Assembly (NCBI GenBank): GCA_002305275.1 | Contig: DBQO01000033.1 | Span: 1-64,000, forward strand | Source: Bacteroidales bacterium UBA1392 | Lineage (GTDB): Bacteria > Bacteroidota > Bacteroidia > Bacteroidales > UBA932 | Direction of reading: 5' to 3' | Length of the DNA: 64,000 nucleotides | Shown: one piece after another, positions 16,026 to 24,203 of the stretch | Numbering within the stretch: position 1 is the first letter of the stretch | How the letters are laid out: each line of letters begins with the position of its first letter | Program-made: the position numbers and the translations under genes | Notes under the pieces: generated by a model | Databases searched by the model: none | Told to the model about the DNA's origin: nothing | The model's input: only the letters and a program-made list of their open reading frames with translations

Positions 16026-17123
16026 ATGAAGAAGCCCGAACTAAAAATATTGGACAGATATATTATCAGGAAGTTTATAGGTACCTATTTCTTCATCCTG
16101 ATGATTGCGGTGCTTATCATCATAATATTCGACATCAGCGAAAAAATCGACAAATTCGTTGATAATCAGGTACCCCTCAAGGAGATTGTATTTGAATATT
16201 TTGGTGGATTCATACCCTGGATGCTCAATAGTTTCAGCCCTCTCTTCGTCTTCCTATCTGTAATATTTTTCACATCCAAACTGGCGCAGAGAAGCGAGAT
16301 TATAGCCATGCTCTCAGGCGGGATGAGTTTCAACCGAATAATGAGGCCCTACATGCTCTCCGCCGCTTTCATCGCAACCTTCAGCCTTGTGCTTGGCCTT
16401 TTCATAATACCTACTGCCAACCAGCACCGTCTCGAGTTTGAAAACAAATATATAAAACAACAGCAAACGGCCTCTGCGACCAGCAAAATCCATTATCAAA
16501 TAGCTCCGGGCGAATTTGTCTTTGTAGAGCAGTTCAGCTCTTGGGCCAACACCGCGTACAGATTTACTCTCGAGACCATTGAGGACAACCGCATTGTATC
16601 CAAACTTTCAGCCGAGTCGGCGGTATGGGATACCACTTTCAACGGATGGAAACTTCGCAACTGGTATATAAGGGATTTTCACAATGAAGAATCTGAAATA
16701 GTGCGTACCGGCAAGGAACTTGACACTGTTATCAACCTCACTATAAATGATTTCTACAGGCGCAGGAACATTGCAGAATCCCTCTCCCACAAAGAACTCA
16801 ACGAACTGATAGACGTACAGACCATGCGCGGAGATGCACTTGTACTGCATGCTCTTATAGAGAAAAATAACCGTATTGCGATGCCATTTTCAGCATTTGT
16901 GCTGACTGTAATGGGCGTGTCCCTCTCCTCCCGCAAACGGCGTGGAGGCATAGGTCTCAACATAGGAATAGGCATAGCACTGAGTTTTGTCTATATACTA
17001 TTCATGCGTTTCAGCGAAATGCCTGTCCACACCGGCGCACTTTCACCGGCGTTTGCACTATGGCTGCCGAATATAATATTCTCAATAATAGCACTGATCC
17101 TCTACAGGATGGCACCGAAATAA
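16026..17123 (+). CDS. lptG: LPS export permease LptG (YjgP/YjgQ family)
   Basis: A 365-residue inner-membrane protein of the LptF/LptG family that, with LptB, extracts lipopolysaccharide from the inner membrane. The N-terminal LDRYIIRKFIGTYFF is the family signature. There are three membrane helices at the N-terminal side (about residues 17-36, 60-83 and 99-124), a periplasmic beta-jellyroll (about 130-265), and three helices at the C-terminus. RNNRIAMPFSAFVLTVMGVSLS-type sequence (here KNNRIAMPFSAFV) is conserved. It follows tgt closely. LptF and LptG are hard to tell apart by eye; lptG is the usual label for this gene in Bacteroidota. Confidence 0.82.
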   Translation: MKKPELKILDRYIIRKFIGTYFFILMIAVLIIIIFDISEKIDKFVDNQVPLKEIVFEYFGGFIPWMLNSFSPLFVFLSVIFFTSKLAQRSEIIAMLSGGMSFNRIMRPYMLSAAFIATFSLVLGLFIIPTANQHRLEFENKYIKQQQTASATSKIHYQIAPGEFVFVEQFSSWANTAYRFTLETIEDNRIVSKLSAESAVWDTTFNGWKLRNWYIRDFHNEESEIVRTGKELDTVINLTINDFYRRRNIAESLSHKELNELIDVQTMRGDALVLHALIEKNNRIAMPFSAFVLTVMGVSLSSRKRRGGIGLNIGIGIALSFVYILFMRFSEMPVHTGALSPAFALWLPNIIFSIIALILYRMAPK

Positions 17124-17139
17124 TTTTATACTTAACGAT

Positions 17140-18399
17140 ATGAACACAAAACTTAAACTGACTATAGCCAGTTTTCTCGAATTTGCAGTCTGGGGAGCAT
17201 ATCTAACCTCACAGGGAAGATTTCTCGCAAGCATCGGTCTTGCAGAGCAAATAGGTTGGTTTTATTCAATCCAGGGTATTGTTTCCATCTTCATGCCCGC
17301 ATTAATAGGAATTATCGCCGACAAATGGATTCCTGCACAGAAACTTCTCGGCATCTGCCACGGACTTGCTGCAATCTTCATGATGGCTACGGGCTGGTAT
17401 GGATTGACAGCTGAAACCGTACAGTTCGGGACAATTTTTACATTATATTCCTTTAGCGTGGCATTCTTCATGCCGACCATCGCTCTGATCAACTCGGTAT
17501 CTTATAACGCCCTTGAAAAAGCCGGTATGGATACCGTCAAGGTATTTCCCTCGATCCGTATCTGGGGTACTATCGGATTTATAATTTCAATGTGGTGCGT
17601 GGACCTTATGGGCATACAGGCCTCTGCCTACCAATATATATTCTCAGGAATACTCGGCCTTATCCTTGCCGGCTACAGTTTTACTCTCACCCACTGTCCC
17701 GTCAGCAAGGGTGGAGAGAAGAAGTCTCTCGTGGAGGCTATGGGACTGAAAGCTTTTGCGCTCTTCAAAGAGAGAAGGATGGCCATTTTCTTCATCTTCT
17801 CCATGCTCCTCGGGGTGGCTTTGCAGATTACAAATAGCTTCGCAAACCCCTTCCTGGGTGACTTTGCCGGCATAGAGCAATATGCTGACACATTTGGTGT
17901 GAAACACTCCAATATATTGATCTCACTCTCACAGATTTCTGAGGCACTTTGTATCCTGCTGATTCCTTTCTTCCTTCGCAGGTTCGGCATCAAAAAGGTG
18001 ATGCTGATTGCAATGTTTGCATGGGTGCTCAGATTCGCCTTTTTCGGACTCGGCAATCCGGGCAACGGAGTATGGCTATTTGTCCTCTCGATGATTGTTT
18101 ACGGTGTTGCATTTGACTTCTTCAACATTTCCGGCTCCCTTTTCGTGGACAGAAACACAGATCACAGCATCCGTTCCAGCGCACAGGGCCTATTTATGTT
18201 GATGACAAATGGTATCGGTGCAGCAATCGGTACTCTCGGAGCTCAGGCCGTAGTAAATGCTCTTGTAAACTCGCAGAGCGATCCTGTTGCAAGAATGGAA
18301 GGCTGGAGCCACACCTGGTTCATTTTTGCCGCCTATGCGCTGGTAATCACCATTGCCTTTGCAATTTTATTCAAATACAAACACGTTCCGGAGGAATAA
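17140..18399 (+). CDS. Nucleoside:H+ symporter-like MFS permease
   Basis: A 419-residue polytopic membrane protein with about 12 helices, resembling the NupG/XapB nucleoside:proton symporter family of the major facilitator superfamily. Early sequence LEFAVWGAYLTSQGRFL and GIIADKWIPAQ fit the first helix and the loop 2-3 motif. SIRIWGTIGFI and the FVDRNTDHSIRSSAQGLFMLMTNGIGAAIG segment are characteristic of the family. It would import nucleosides for salvage. It lies 16 bases after lptG and ends at a bidirectional terminator. The exact substrate cannot be read from the sequence. Confidence 0.85.
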   Translation: MNTKLKLTIASFLEFAVWGAYLTSQGRFLASIGLAEQIGWFYSIQGIVSIFMPALIGIIADKWIPAQKLLGICHGLAAIFMMATGWYGLTAETVQFGTIFTLYSFSVAFFMPTIALINSVSYNALEKAGMDTVKVFPSIRIWGTIGFIISMWCVDLMGIQASAYQYIFSGILGLILAGYSFTLTHCPVSKGGEKKSLVEAMGLKAFALFKERRMAIFFIFSMLLGVALQITNSFANPFLGDFAGIEQYADTFGVKHSNILISLSQISEALCILLIPFFLRRFGIKKVMLIAMFAWVLRFAFFGLGNPGNGVWLFVLSMIVYGVAFDFFNISGSLFVDRNTDHSIRSSAQGLFMLMTNGIGAAIGTLGAQAVVNALVNSQSDPVARMEGWSHTWFIFAAYALVITIAFAILFKYKHVPEE

Positions 18400-18423
18400 G
18401 AATTGGGCAGCAGCCCAATTCTT
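18398..18423. terminator. Bidirectional terminator hairpin
   Basis: A perfect inverted repeat with 11-base arms (AAGAATTGGGC / GCCCAATTCTT) and a 4-base loop. It sits between the convergent permease and SGNH hydrolase genes. The A- and T-rich arm ends can serve either direction. Confidence 0.8.
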
Positions 18424-18437
18424 ATGGCTGTTGCCCA

Positions 18438-19517
18438 TTATTTTTTCAAGTATCTGAGAAATGTTTTTGCCATCCTGAGGAATCCCAGGTCGGTCTGATG
18501 TGCTCCGTCAACAGAGCCTTCATAATCCTGTCCGGTGAGATTTTTAGCGGGAATGTAGCGCAGATTGCGATAACCCTCTTTTCGGAGACGTTTGTAGAGC
18601 TGATGCCAATACTCATTCTTCTCTATCAGGTCATTCCTGCTTTTGACATCCACCAAAGTATAGGAAAAAATCACGTTTTCCACCATGAAAATAGGCTTGT
18701 CAGGATGTTTTTCGGCAAGATATGTAAGGAAAAAATAGGCGCTGTCGCGTAAAATCCGTGTCGTGCAATTGGGCAGACAATCAATCACATATTGCTCCGC
18801 ATCTACTCTTGCTACAATTTCGGCCATGGATTTATCCATACGGGCATTGCCGCTGAATCCAAGGTTGATTACCTCCTGTTGTCTTGCACGGCTGATTATG
18901 GAGGTATAGGCCATACCGGGTCGTGAGGCGCAACCGCCTTGGGTGATGCTTGTGCCATAAAAAAGCAAGGGTTTGCGGTTTCCTTTTGTCAGTAAATTAC
19001 TTCGTGGCATTCCAATGACAGCAGAGGAGTCCACTCCGATTTCGACAGAGGTTACTCCGTCATAGAGAGGCAGATAGGCCATATAATCGTGCATTTGACC
19101 CGACATGTTGCGAACAAACAGATTGGAAGATTCTTTCCCGTTGGGTTGTGCCGTACCTATGAAGCGCCAGACATCATTCTCATCAAGAAAATAGAGGTCT
19201 ATTCCTCGAATGCCCGTCCCGGCCATGTGGGCCATATTGAAATTATTGAGAAGAGTCCACTTTGCTCCTATCGCCTTTGCATTAGTAGAAAATCTGACTG
19301 CCAGACCGGCAGAATTCAGGCCAAGATCCCATACCGCCTTACGGGTGGCATCTTTCATATCGGCAGGCAGCCGTGAATAATAAAGCTCCGTATTGTCAAA
19401 TCCCTGATTGATGAGCATCAACTCCCGGGCATCGGTATAGACAAGCTCGGAGGCTTTTTGGCCACGGAGGATCACCGGAATCAGAGCCAACATCATTACA
19501 AAAAACACTCTTTTCAT
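18438..19517 (-). CDS. Exported SGNH/GDSL-type hydrolase
   Basis: A 359-residue exported protein with a signal peptide (MKRVFFVMMLALIPV, cleavage near RGQ). Residues 30-175 form a beta-rich N-terminal domain seen in this SGNH subfamily. The hydrolase domain follows: block I FYGTSITQGG with Ser190, block III-like GFSGNA with Asn224, and the terminal DGAHQTDLG with Asp337 and His340. It probably deacylates or deacetylates a polysaccharide, but the substrate is unknown. The gene is 7 bases downstream of miaA on the same strand and may be co-transcribed with it. Confidence 0.85.
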   Translation of the reverse strand: MKRVFFVMMLALIPVILRGQKASELVYTDARELMLINQGFDNTELYYSRLPADMKDATRKAVWDLGLNSAGLAVRFSTNAKAIGAKWTLLNNFNMAHMAGTGIRGIDLYFLDENDVWRFIGTAQPNGKESSNLFVRNMSGQMHDYMAYLPLYDGVTSVEIGVDSSAVIGMPRSNLLTKGNRKPLLFYGTSITQGGCASRPGMAYTSIISRARQQEVINLGFSGNARMDKSMAEIVARVDAEQYVIDCLPNCTTRILRDSAYFFLTYLAEKHPDKPIFMVENVIFSYTLVDVKSRNDLIEKNEYWHQLYKRLRKEGYRNLRYIPAKNLTGQDYEGSVDGAHQTDLGFLRMAKTFLRYLKK

Positions 19518-19524
19518 ATCTTCT

Positions 19525-20394
19525 CTAAATCTTTATCCACTCTATCTCCATCCCCTTTCGCTCCATTCCCCGGAACCAGGTCATCTGTCGCTTGGCAAAT
19601 TGGTGAATGGCTATTTTGAGTCTGTTTACCATCTCTTCGTACTCCAATTGACCGGTAAGATACATTGTCACGAATTTGTATTCGAGACCATACCAGATAA
19701 GATCCTCAGGAGGAATGCCGCTATCCAAAAGCTGTCGCACCTCTTCCACCATGCCATTGGCAAGGCGTGCTTCGAGACGGGCATCAATGCGGGCATTGCG
19801 CACTTCGCGTGAAACGCTTATGCCGATAAATTTGGTTTTTTTAGGCAAAAATGAACTCCTTTTGACGGGGTGCTTCTCCTCCCATATTGCAATCTCCAAA
19901 GCACGGATAAGACGCTTGCGTGTATCATAATCAGTAGTGTTATGAGGTTTACGCAATGATTCATATTTGGCGATGAGTTCCTCTGTGGGAAGTTTCTCCA
20001 ATTCAGCCCTCAGGGCCATATCAGGGGGAACTTCGGGGAGATAATAGCCGCAGGTTGCAGCTTCGATATAGAGTCCGGAGCCGCCGCATAATATCGGAGT
20101 CTTGCCCCTTTGCAAAATATCTTGATATGCCCGCTCAAAATCCTTCTGGTATTCAAAAATGTTATATTTGGTGCCGGCATCAGCGATATCTATCAAATGG
20201 TAGGGAATCTCTCCGTACTCCTCCAGATCTTTGCCCGTGCCTATATCCATCCCCCGAAATATTTGCCTAGAATCGGCGGAAATAATCTCTCCATCCAGCT
20301 CCCGGGCAAGTTTTACCGCATACCGCGTCTTACCTGAGGCTGTAGGGCCCAGGACACATATCAGATCATATTCCTCAAATGGGGGCTTTAGCAT
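19525..20394 (-). CDS. miaA: tRNA dimethylallyltransferase
   Basis: MiaA adds a dimethylallyl group to A37 of tRNAs reading codons that start with U. The 289 residues begin with a P-loop (GPTASGKT, residues 16-23). Next come ISADSRQIFRGMDIGTGK, GGSGLYIEA, the tRNA-binding region DYDTRKRLIRALEI and the C-terminal FAKRQMTWFRGM. Length fits the family. It diverges from smpB across 110 bases. Confidence 0.95.
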   Translation of the reverse strand: MLKPPFEEYDLICVLGPTASGKTRYAVKLARELDGEIISADSRQIFRGMDIGTGKDLEEYGEIPYHLIDIADAGTKYNIFEYQKDFERAYQDILQRGKTPILCGGSGLYIEAATCGYYLPEVPPDMALRAELEKLPTEELIAKYESLRKPHNTTDYDTRKRLIRALEIAIWEEKHPVKRSSFLPKKTKFIGISVSREVRNARIDARLEARLANGMVEEVRQLLDSGIPPEDLIWYGLEYKFVTMYLTGQLEYEEMVNRLKIAIHQFAKRQMTWFRGMERKGMEIEWIKI

Positions 20395-20406
20395 ATCGGG
20401 AGCTCC

Positions 20407-20439
20407 TTTGGTTTATTCCACAAAAATAAACTAATTTTG
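20407..20439 (+). promoter_or_regulatory. smpB promoter
   Basis: TTTG (20407-20410), a 21-base spacer, then TAATTTTG (20432-20439): the Bacteroidota -33/-7 arrangement. It lies 65 bases before the smpB start. Confidence 0.7.
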
Positions 20440-20504
20440 CAACGTTTCGCACCATTTGTGCATCTATTGATGCAAGCAAATGAGAAAAGAATCGTCATAT
20501 CCGT

Positions 20505-20960
20505 ATGGCAAAGAGAAAAGAAAATAGAATCGACATAAGGAACAAGAAGGCCTCTTTCGACTACGAACTGCTCGAACATTTTACCGCAGGAATCGTTTTA
20601 AGTGGCAGCGAGATCAAGTCTATCCGCGCGGGCAAGGCCTCGCTGGTAGACAGCTACTGTTATTTTGTCGAAAATGAACTCTTTGTAAAGAATATGCATA
20701 TCGCCGAATACTGGTGGGGCTCCGCATTCAGCCGTCAGGACCCAAAACGGGACCGCAAACTGCTGCTGACTAAGAAAGAATTGCGCAAATTGCGCCGTGC
20801 CACACGCGAAAAGGGTATGACCATCATTGCCACACGCCTTTTCATATCGGAAAACGGCTATGCCAAACTCAATATCTCACTGGCCCGCGGTAAACGCGAA
20901 TACGATAAACGCCACTCTATACAAGAGAAGGATATGCGTCGCGAGATGGAGCGTGTATGA
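20505..20960 (+). CDS. smpB: SsrA-binding protein SmpB
   Basis: SmpB binds tmRNA and brings it to stalled ribosomes for trans-translation. The 151-residue protein has the family motifs NKKASFDYEL, GIVLSGSEIKSIRAGKASLVDSY (split here by usual conservation), the RKLLLTKKEL stretch, and GKREYDKRHSIQEKD near the basic C-terminal tail. Length is normal. It has its own promoter. Confidence 0.96.
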   Translation: MAKRKENRIDIRNKKASFDYELLEHFTAGIVLSGSEIKSIRAGKASLVDSYCYFVENELFVKNMHIAEYWWGSAFSRQDPKRDRKLLLTKKELRKLRRATREKGMTIIATRLFISENGYAKLNISLARGKREYDKRHSIQEKDMRREMERV

Positions 20961-21003
20961 CAGTAGCTGAAAGAATCGGTTAATTACGAAGTATCGTCTG
21001 ATA

Positions 21004-21873
21004 CTACTTCTTCTTATCCTTGGGAGCGGGTCGGTGATTTTGCTTTGGCTTAATAATAGCCATCGCAGGCTTTTCCGCCACCAGACTCCAAACAAGTATT
21101 ACCACCCCCGCAACAATGAAAGGTATGCTTAGCAGTTGGCCCATATTCAGAGCCATCCCCTCTTCGAAAGCCACCTGAGGCTCTTTGACATATTCTATGA
21201 GGAATCTCATTCCAAAAAGCACTATGAGGAAAATTCCAAACAAAGTACCCTTTTTAAGATTCTTGAGACGGTAACGGTAAGTCGCAAGCAGTGCAAAGCC
21301 AAGCAACAGATAGCTTAAGGCTTCATATAGCTGTGTAGGATGCTTAGCTACGGTCTCTCCACGCTGCACGAAAATAAATCCCCAGGGGAGATCGGTAGGA
21401 TTGCCGTATATCTCTGAGTTCATCAGGTTGCCCAAACGTATAAAGCATCCGGCGAAGGCGACAGCAATTGCAATCCTATCCAAAATCCACATCATGTCAA
21501 AACCATTCTTAGGACCATATTTACGAGCATACCACCAAATAGCCAAAAGTACTCCTATAGCACCGCCGTGGCTCGCAAGACCCCCTTTCCATGGCATGAA
21601 TATCTCGATCCAGTGGGATTTGGTCAAATAGTAGTCTGGCTGATAGAAGAGACAGTGTCCTAAACGAGCTCCAACGATGGTGCCGATGAGCAATGCGTAA
21701 AGTAGCGGCTCAAGCAAATTGACATCGACCCCCTCTTTTTTGTAAAATTTTGTGAAAAGCCAATATCCGAGAGGGAAACCTGCTATGAAGAGCAGTCCGT
21801 AATATCTGACGGTTAAGGGACCGAGACTGAATATCACCGGGTCCACATTCCATACTACCGATAAAAAATCCAT
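21004..21873 (-). CDS. lgt: Prolipoprotein diacylglyceryl transferase
   Basis: Lgt attaches diacylglycerol to the lipobox Cys of prolipoproteins at the inner membrane. The 289 residues contain about seven membrane helices. Conserved stretches are VRYYGLLFIAGF, ARLGHCLFY, GGLASHGGAIGVLLA, RLGNLMNSEIYG and KHPTQLYEA, including the essential His and Arg sites. A Lys/Pro-rich tail closes the protein. It is the last gene of the pgk-methyltransferase-lgt operon and its product serves the many lipoproteins encoded in this window. Confidence 0.95.
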   Translation of the reverse strand: MDFLSVVWNVDPVIFSLGPLTVRYYGLLFIAGFPLGYWLFTKFYKKEGVDVNLLEPLLYALLIGTIVGARLGHCLFYQPDYYLTKSHWIEIFMPWKGGLASHGGAIGVLLAIWWYARKYGPKNGFDMMWILDRIAIAVAFAGCFIRLGNLMNSEIYGNPTDLPWGFIFVQRGETVAKHPTQLYEALSYLLLGFALLATYRYRLKNLKKGTLFGIFLIVLFGMRFLIEYVKEPQVAFEEGMALNMGQLLSIPFIVAGVVILVWSLVAEKPAMAIIKPKQNHRPAPKDKKK

Positions 21874-21904
21874 AATCTGTCAGTATTTATATAAAATTAT
21901 AAAA

Positions 21905-22813
21905 TCAAAGTTTTAACCTTGCAAAAACACTCATAGGGAGCAATTTGCCGAAGCTGTCCCTAAGCACTAATTCTCCACAATCCAGCGAACTGAACTTACC
22001 TCCACAGGCACAACTCACCAGAGTCTCCGCCATAACGGGCGAGTAGCCATTGGAGTAGAGGTTGAGCAGCATAAAACTCCTCTCAGGAGCCAGTATGGAG
22101 TATACATTCAGGAGCATCTCATATAGACACTCATCGAGTATCCATTTCTCCCCGTCAGGACCATGCCCAAATGCCGGAGGATCAAGAATGATGCCATCAT
22201 AGAAGTTGCCTCTGCGTGCTTCCCGTTTGGTGAAAAGCAGCGCATCTTCAATCACCCAACGTATGTTATCCAAGCCGCTGGTTTCCATATTGGCGCGCGC
22301 CCAGGTCACCACCTGACGCACCGAATCCAGATGAGTCACCTGCGCTCCGGCCCTGCGGGCAGCAAGCGATGCTGCTCCGGTATATGCGAAAAGATTGAGC
22401 ACTCTGGGGGGCTTGCCAACGGGAGAAGAGACTGCGATCTCCTTAACATTTTTGAAAATATAATCCCAATTTGGGGCCTGTTCCGGAAAGATCCCAATGT
22501 GCTTGAAGGAGGTTAGTTTCAAGCGGAGGTCAAGCTCCACCTTCGGGTAGGAGAGCATCCACTCCTTATCCATCTCGCGGAGCACGTTCCACGATCCGCT
22601 ATACTCCTTACCCACTTTGCCCAAGCCTTGACCGGGGACAAACTTAGTATGTGCACGTCTGAGCCACTCTTCCTCTGGGAGAGTACGGTTCCAAAGTGCC
22701 CTAGGCTCAGGACGAATAATCACATACTTACCGAAGCGCTCCAGTTTTTCAAAGTTTCCGGAGTCTATAAGCTCATAGTCGCGCCAGGCTGAAGATGGAT
22801 ATTCGATAGTCAT
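21905..22813 (-). CDS. Class I SAM-dependent (rRNA-type) methyltransferase
   Basis: A 302-residue cytoplasmic methyltransferase similar to the RlmI/RlmK group. It has the SAM-binding motif VLNLFAYTGAASLAARRAGA, the acidic loop THLDSV, and the catalytic motif LDPPAFGHG. The N-terminal part (residues 1-120, with WNRTLPEEEW) is shorter than the PUA-containing RlmI proteins, so the exact target base is unclear. It lies between pgk and lgt with gaps of 9 and 31 bases, so all three probably share a transcript. Confidence 0.82.
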   Translation of the reverse strand: MTIEYPSSAWRDYELIDSGNFEKLERFGKYVIIRPEPRALWNRTLPEEEWLRRAHTKFVPGQGLGKVGKEYSGSWNVLREMDKEWMLSYPKVELDLRLKLTSFKHIGIFPEQAPNWDYIFKNVKEIAVSSPVGKPPRVLNLFAYTGAASLAARRAGAQVTHLDSVRQVVTWARANMETSGLDNIRWVIEDALLFTKREARRGNFYDGIILDPPAFGHGPDGEKWILDECLYEMLLNVYSILAPERSFMLLNLYSNGYSPVMAETLVSCACGGKFSSLDCGELVLRDSFGKLLPMSVFARLKL

Positions 22814-22822
22814 TCGGAAGTA

Positions 22823-24073
22823 TTACTCTCGGATAGCCTTGATGCCGGGGAGTTCAATTCCCTCAAGATATTCGAGCATTGCACCGCCTCCGGTGGAGAC
22901 ATAGCTAACCTTGTCGGCATAGCCCATCTGAGTTACGGCTGCCACCGAATCGCCACCGCCAACGAGAGTGAAAGCGCCTTTTTCCGTAGCTTTGGCAAGC
23001 ATTTCTGCCATAGCATTGGTGGATTTGGCAAAATTCGGCATCTCGAAGACTCCGAGGGGCCCATTCCAAAGAATGGTGTCGGAGTCATCTATGATTTTCT
23101 GCCAACTTTCCAGAGAAGAGGGAGCGGCATCCATGGCCTGCCAACCGTCAGGAATCTCAAAATTGTTCACGATCTTGAAATTTGCATCATTGCTGAAGCT
23201 GTCAGCCACCACCACTTCCCGACGGAGATCGAGGTCTATGCCCTTAGCCTTGGCTTTAGCCATAATTTTTTTTGCAGTCTCTATCTGATCATCTTCGCAG
23301 ATGGAATTGCCGATTTTTCCACCGAGGGCTTTAATGAAAGTATATACCATACCCCCACCGATAATGAGATGGTCCACTCTATCGATAAGATTCTCAATAA
23401 TACCGATCTTGGAGGAGACCTTTGCTCCGCCGAGAATGGCAGTAAGCGGACGGGCGGGATTGTGGAGAATTTTATCTATCGCCTTAATTTCGCCCTCCAT
23501 CACATAACCGAACATCTTGTCATTCGGGAAATATTTGGCGATAAGAGCAGTAGAGGCGTGAGCACGATGTGCCGTACCGAAAGCATCGTTGATATAGCAA
23601 TCTGCATAGGAAGCAAGCTTCGCAACAAATGCTTTCTGACTCTCCTTTACGGCAGCTTTAGCAGCCTTCTTCTCCTCATCGGTAGCATCATCAGCCAGTC
23701 CGCGGGGTTTACCCTCTTCCTCTGCATAGAAACGGAGGTTTTCCAGTAGAAGCACTTCGCCCGGCTTTAGTGCCGCTGCTTGTGCATCAGCTTTTTGGCA
23801 ATCTTCTGCAAACTGCACCTTGGTGCCGAGATACTCCTCTATACGGGAAATAATGTGTTTCAAAGAGAATTTTTCCGCCGGCCCCTTGGGACGGCCGAGA
23901 TGTGACATTATGATAAGTGACCCTCCCTTTTCCAGGACCTTTTTCAATGTAGGAATAGCCGCCTTAATGCGGGTATCGTCTGTAATTTCAAAATTATCGT
24001 TCAACGGAACGTTAAAATCGACTCTTAAAATGGCTTTTTTGCCGGTAAAGTCGTAAGTTTCAATATTAATCAT
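22823..24073 (-). CDS. pgk: Phosphoglycerate kinase
   Basis: Glycolytic enzyme transferring the 1-phosphate of 1,3-bisphosphoglycerate to ADP. The 416 residues begin KKAILRVDFNVPL, followed by DDTRIKAAIPTLKK, SHLGRPKG, ENLRFY, INDAFGTAHRAHAST, AILGGAKVSSKI, GGGMVYTF, WNGPLGVFE and the nucleotide motif GGGDSVAAV. A charged insert (about 130-150, DDATDEEKKAAK) is typical of the phylum. The start at 24073 is chosen because the conserved fold begins there; an ATG at 24109 would add 12 unrelated residues. CAAAATTA at 24107-24114 could be its -7 box. Confidence 0.97.
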   Translation of the reverse strand: MINIETYDFTGKKAILRVDFNVPLNDNFEITDDTRIKAAIPTLKKVLEKGGSLIIMSHLGRPKGPAEKFSLKHIISRIEEYLGTKVQFAEDCQKADAQAAALKPGEVLLLENLRFYAEEEGKPRGLADDATDEEKKAAKAAVKESQKAFVAKLASYADCYINDAFGTAHRAHASTALIAKYFPNDKMFGYVMEGEIKAIDKILHNPARPLTAILGGAKVSSKIGIIENLIDRVDHLIIGGGMVYTFIKALGGKIGNSICEDDQIETAKKIMAKAKAKGIDLDLRREVVVADSFSNDANFKIVNNFEIPDGWQAMDAAPSSLESWQKIIDDSDTILWNGPLGVFEMPNFAKSTNAMAEMLAKATEKGAFTLVGGGDSVAAVTQMGYADKVSYVSTGGGAMLEYLEGIELPGIKAIRE

Positions 24074-24132
24074 AAAATAACTGTATAAAATCTTTTTTGT
24101 CGGCTGCAAAATTATAAAATATTTGACAAAAA

Positions 24133-24164
24133 GTTGCTAACCTTCAATATATTAATTATATTTG
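24133..24164 (+). promoter_or_regulatory. Promoter of the alpha-CTD/sigma-4-like gene
   Basis: GTTG (24133-24136), a 20-base spacer and TATATTTG (24157-24164), a perfect TAnnTTTG. It lies 39 bases before the ATG at 24204 and diverges from pgk. Confidence 0.65.
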
Positions 24165-24203
24165 TATGCCCCGATTCCTTAAACTTTGTAAAAACCTTCT
24201 GTC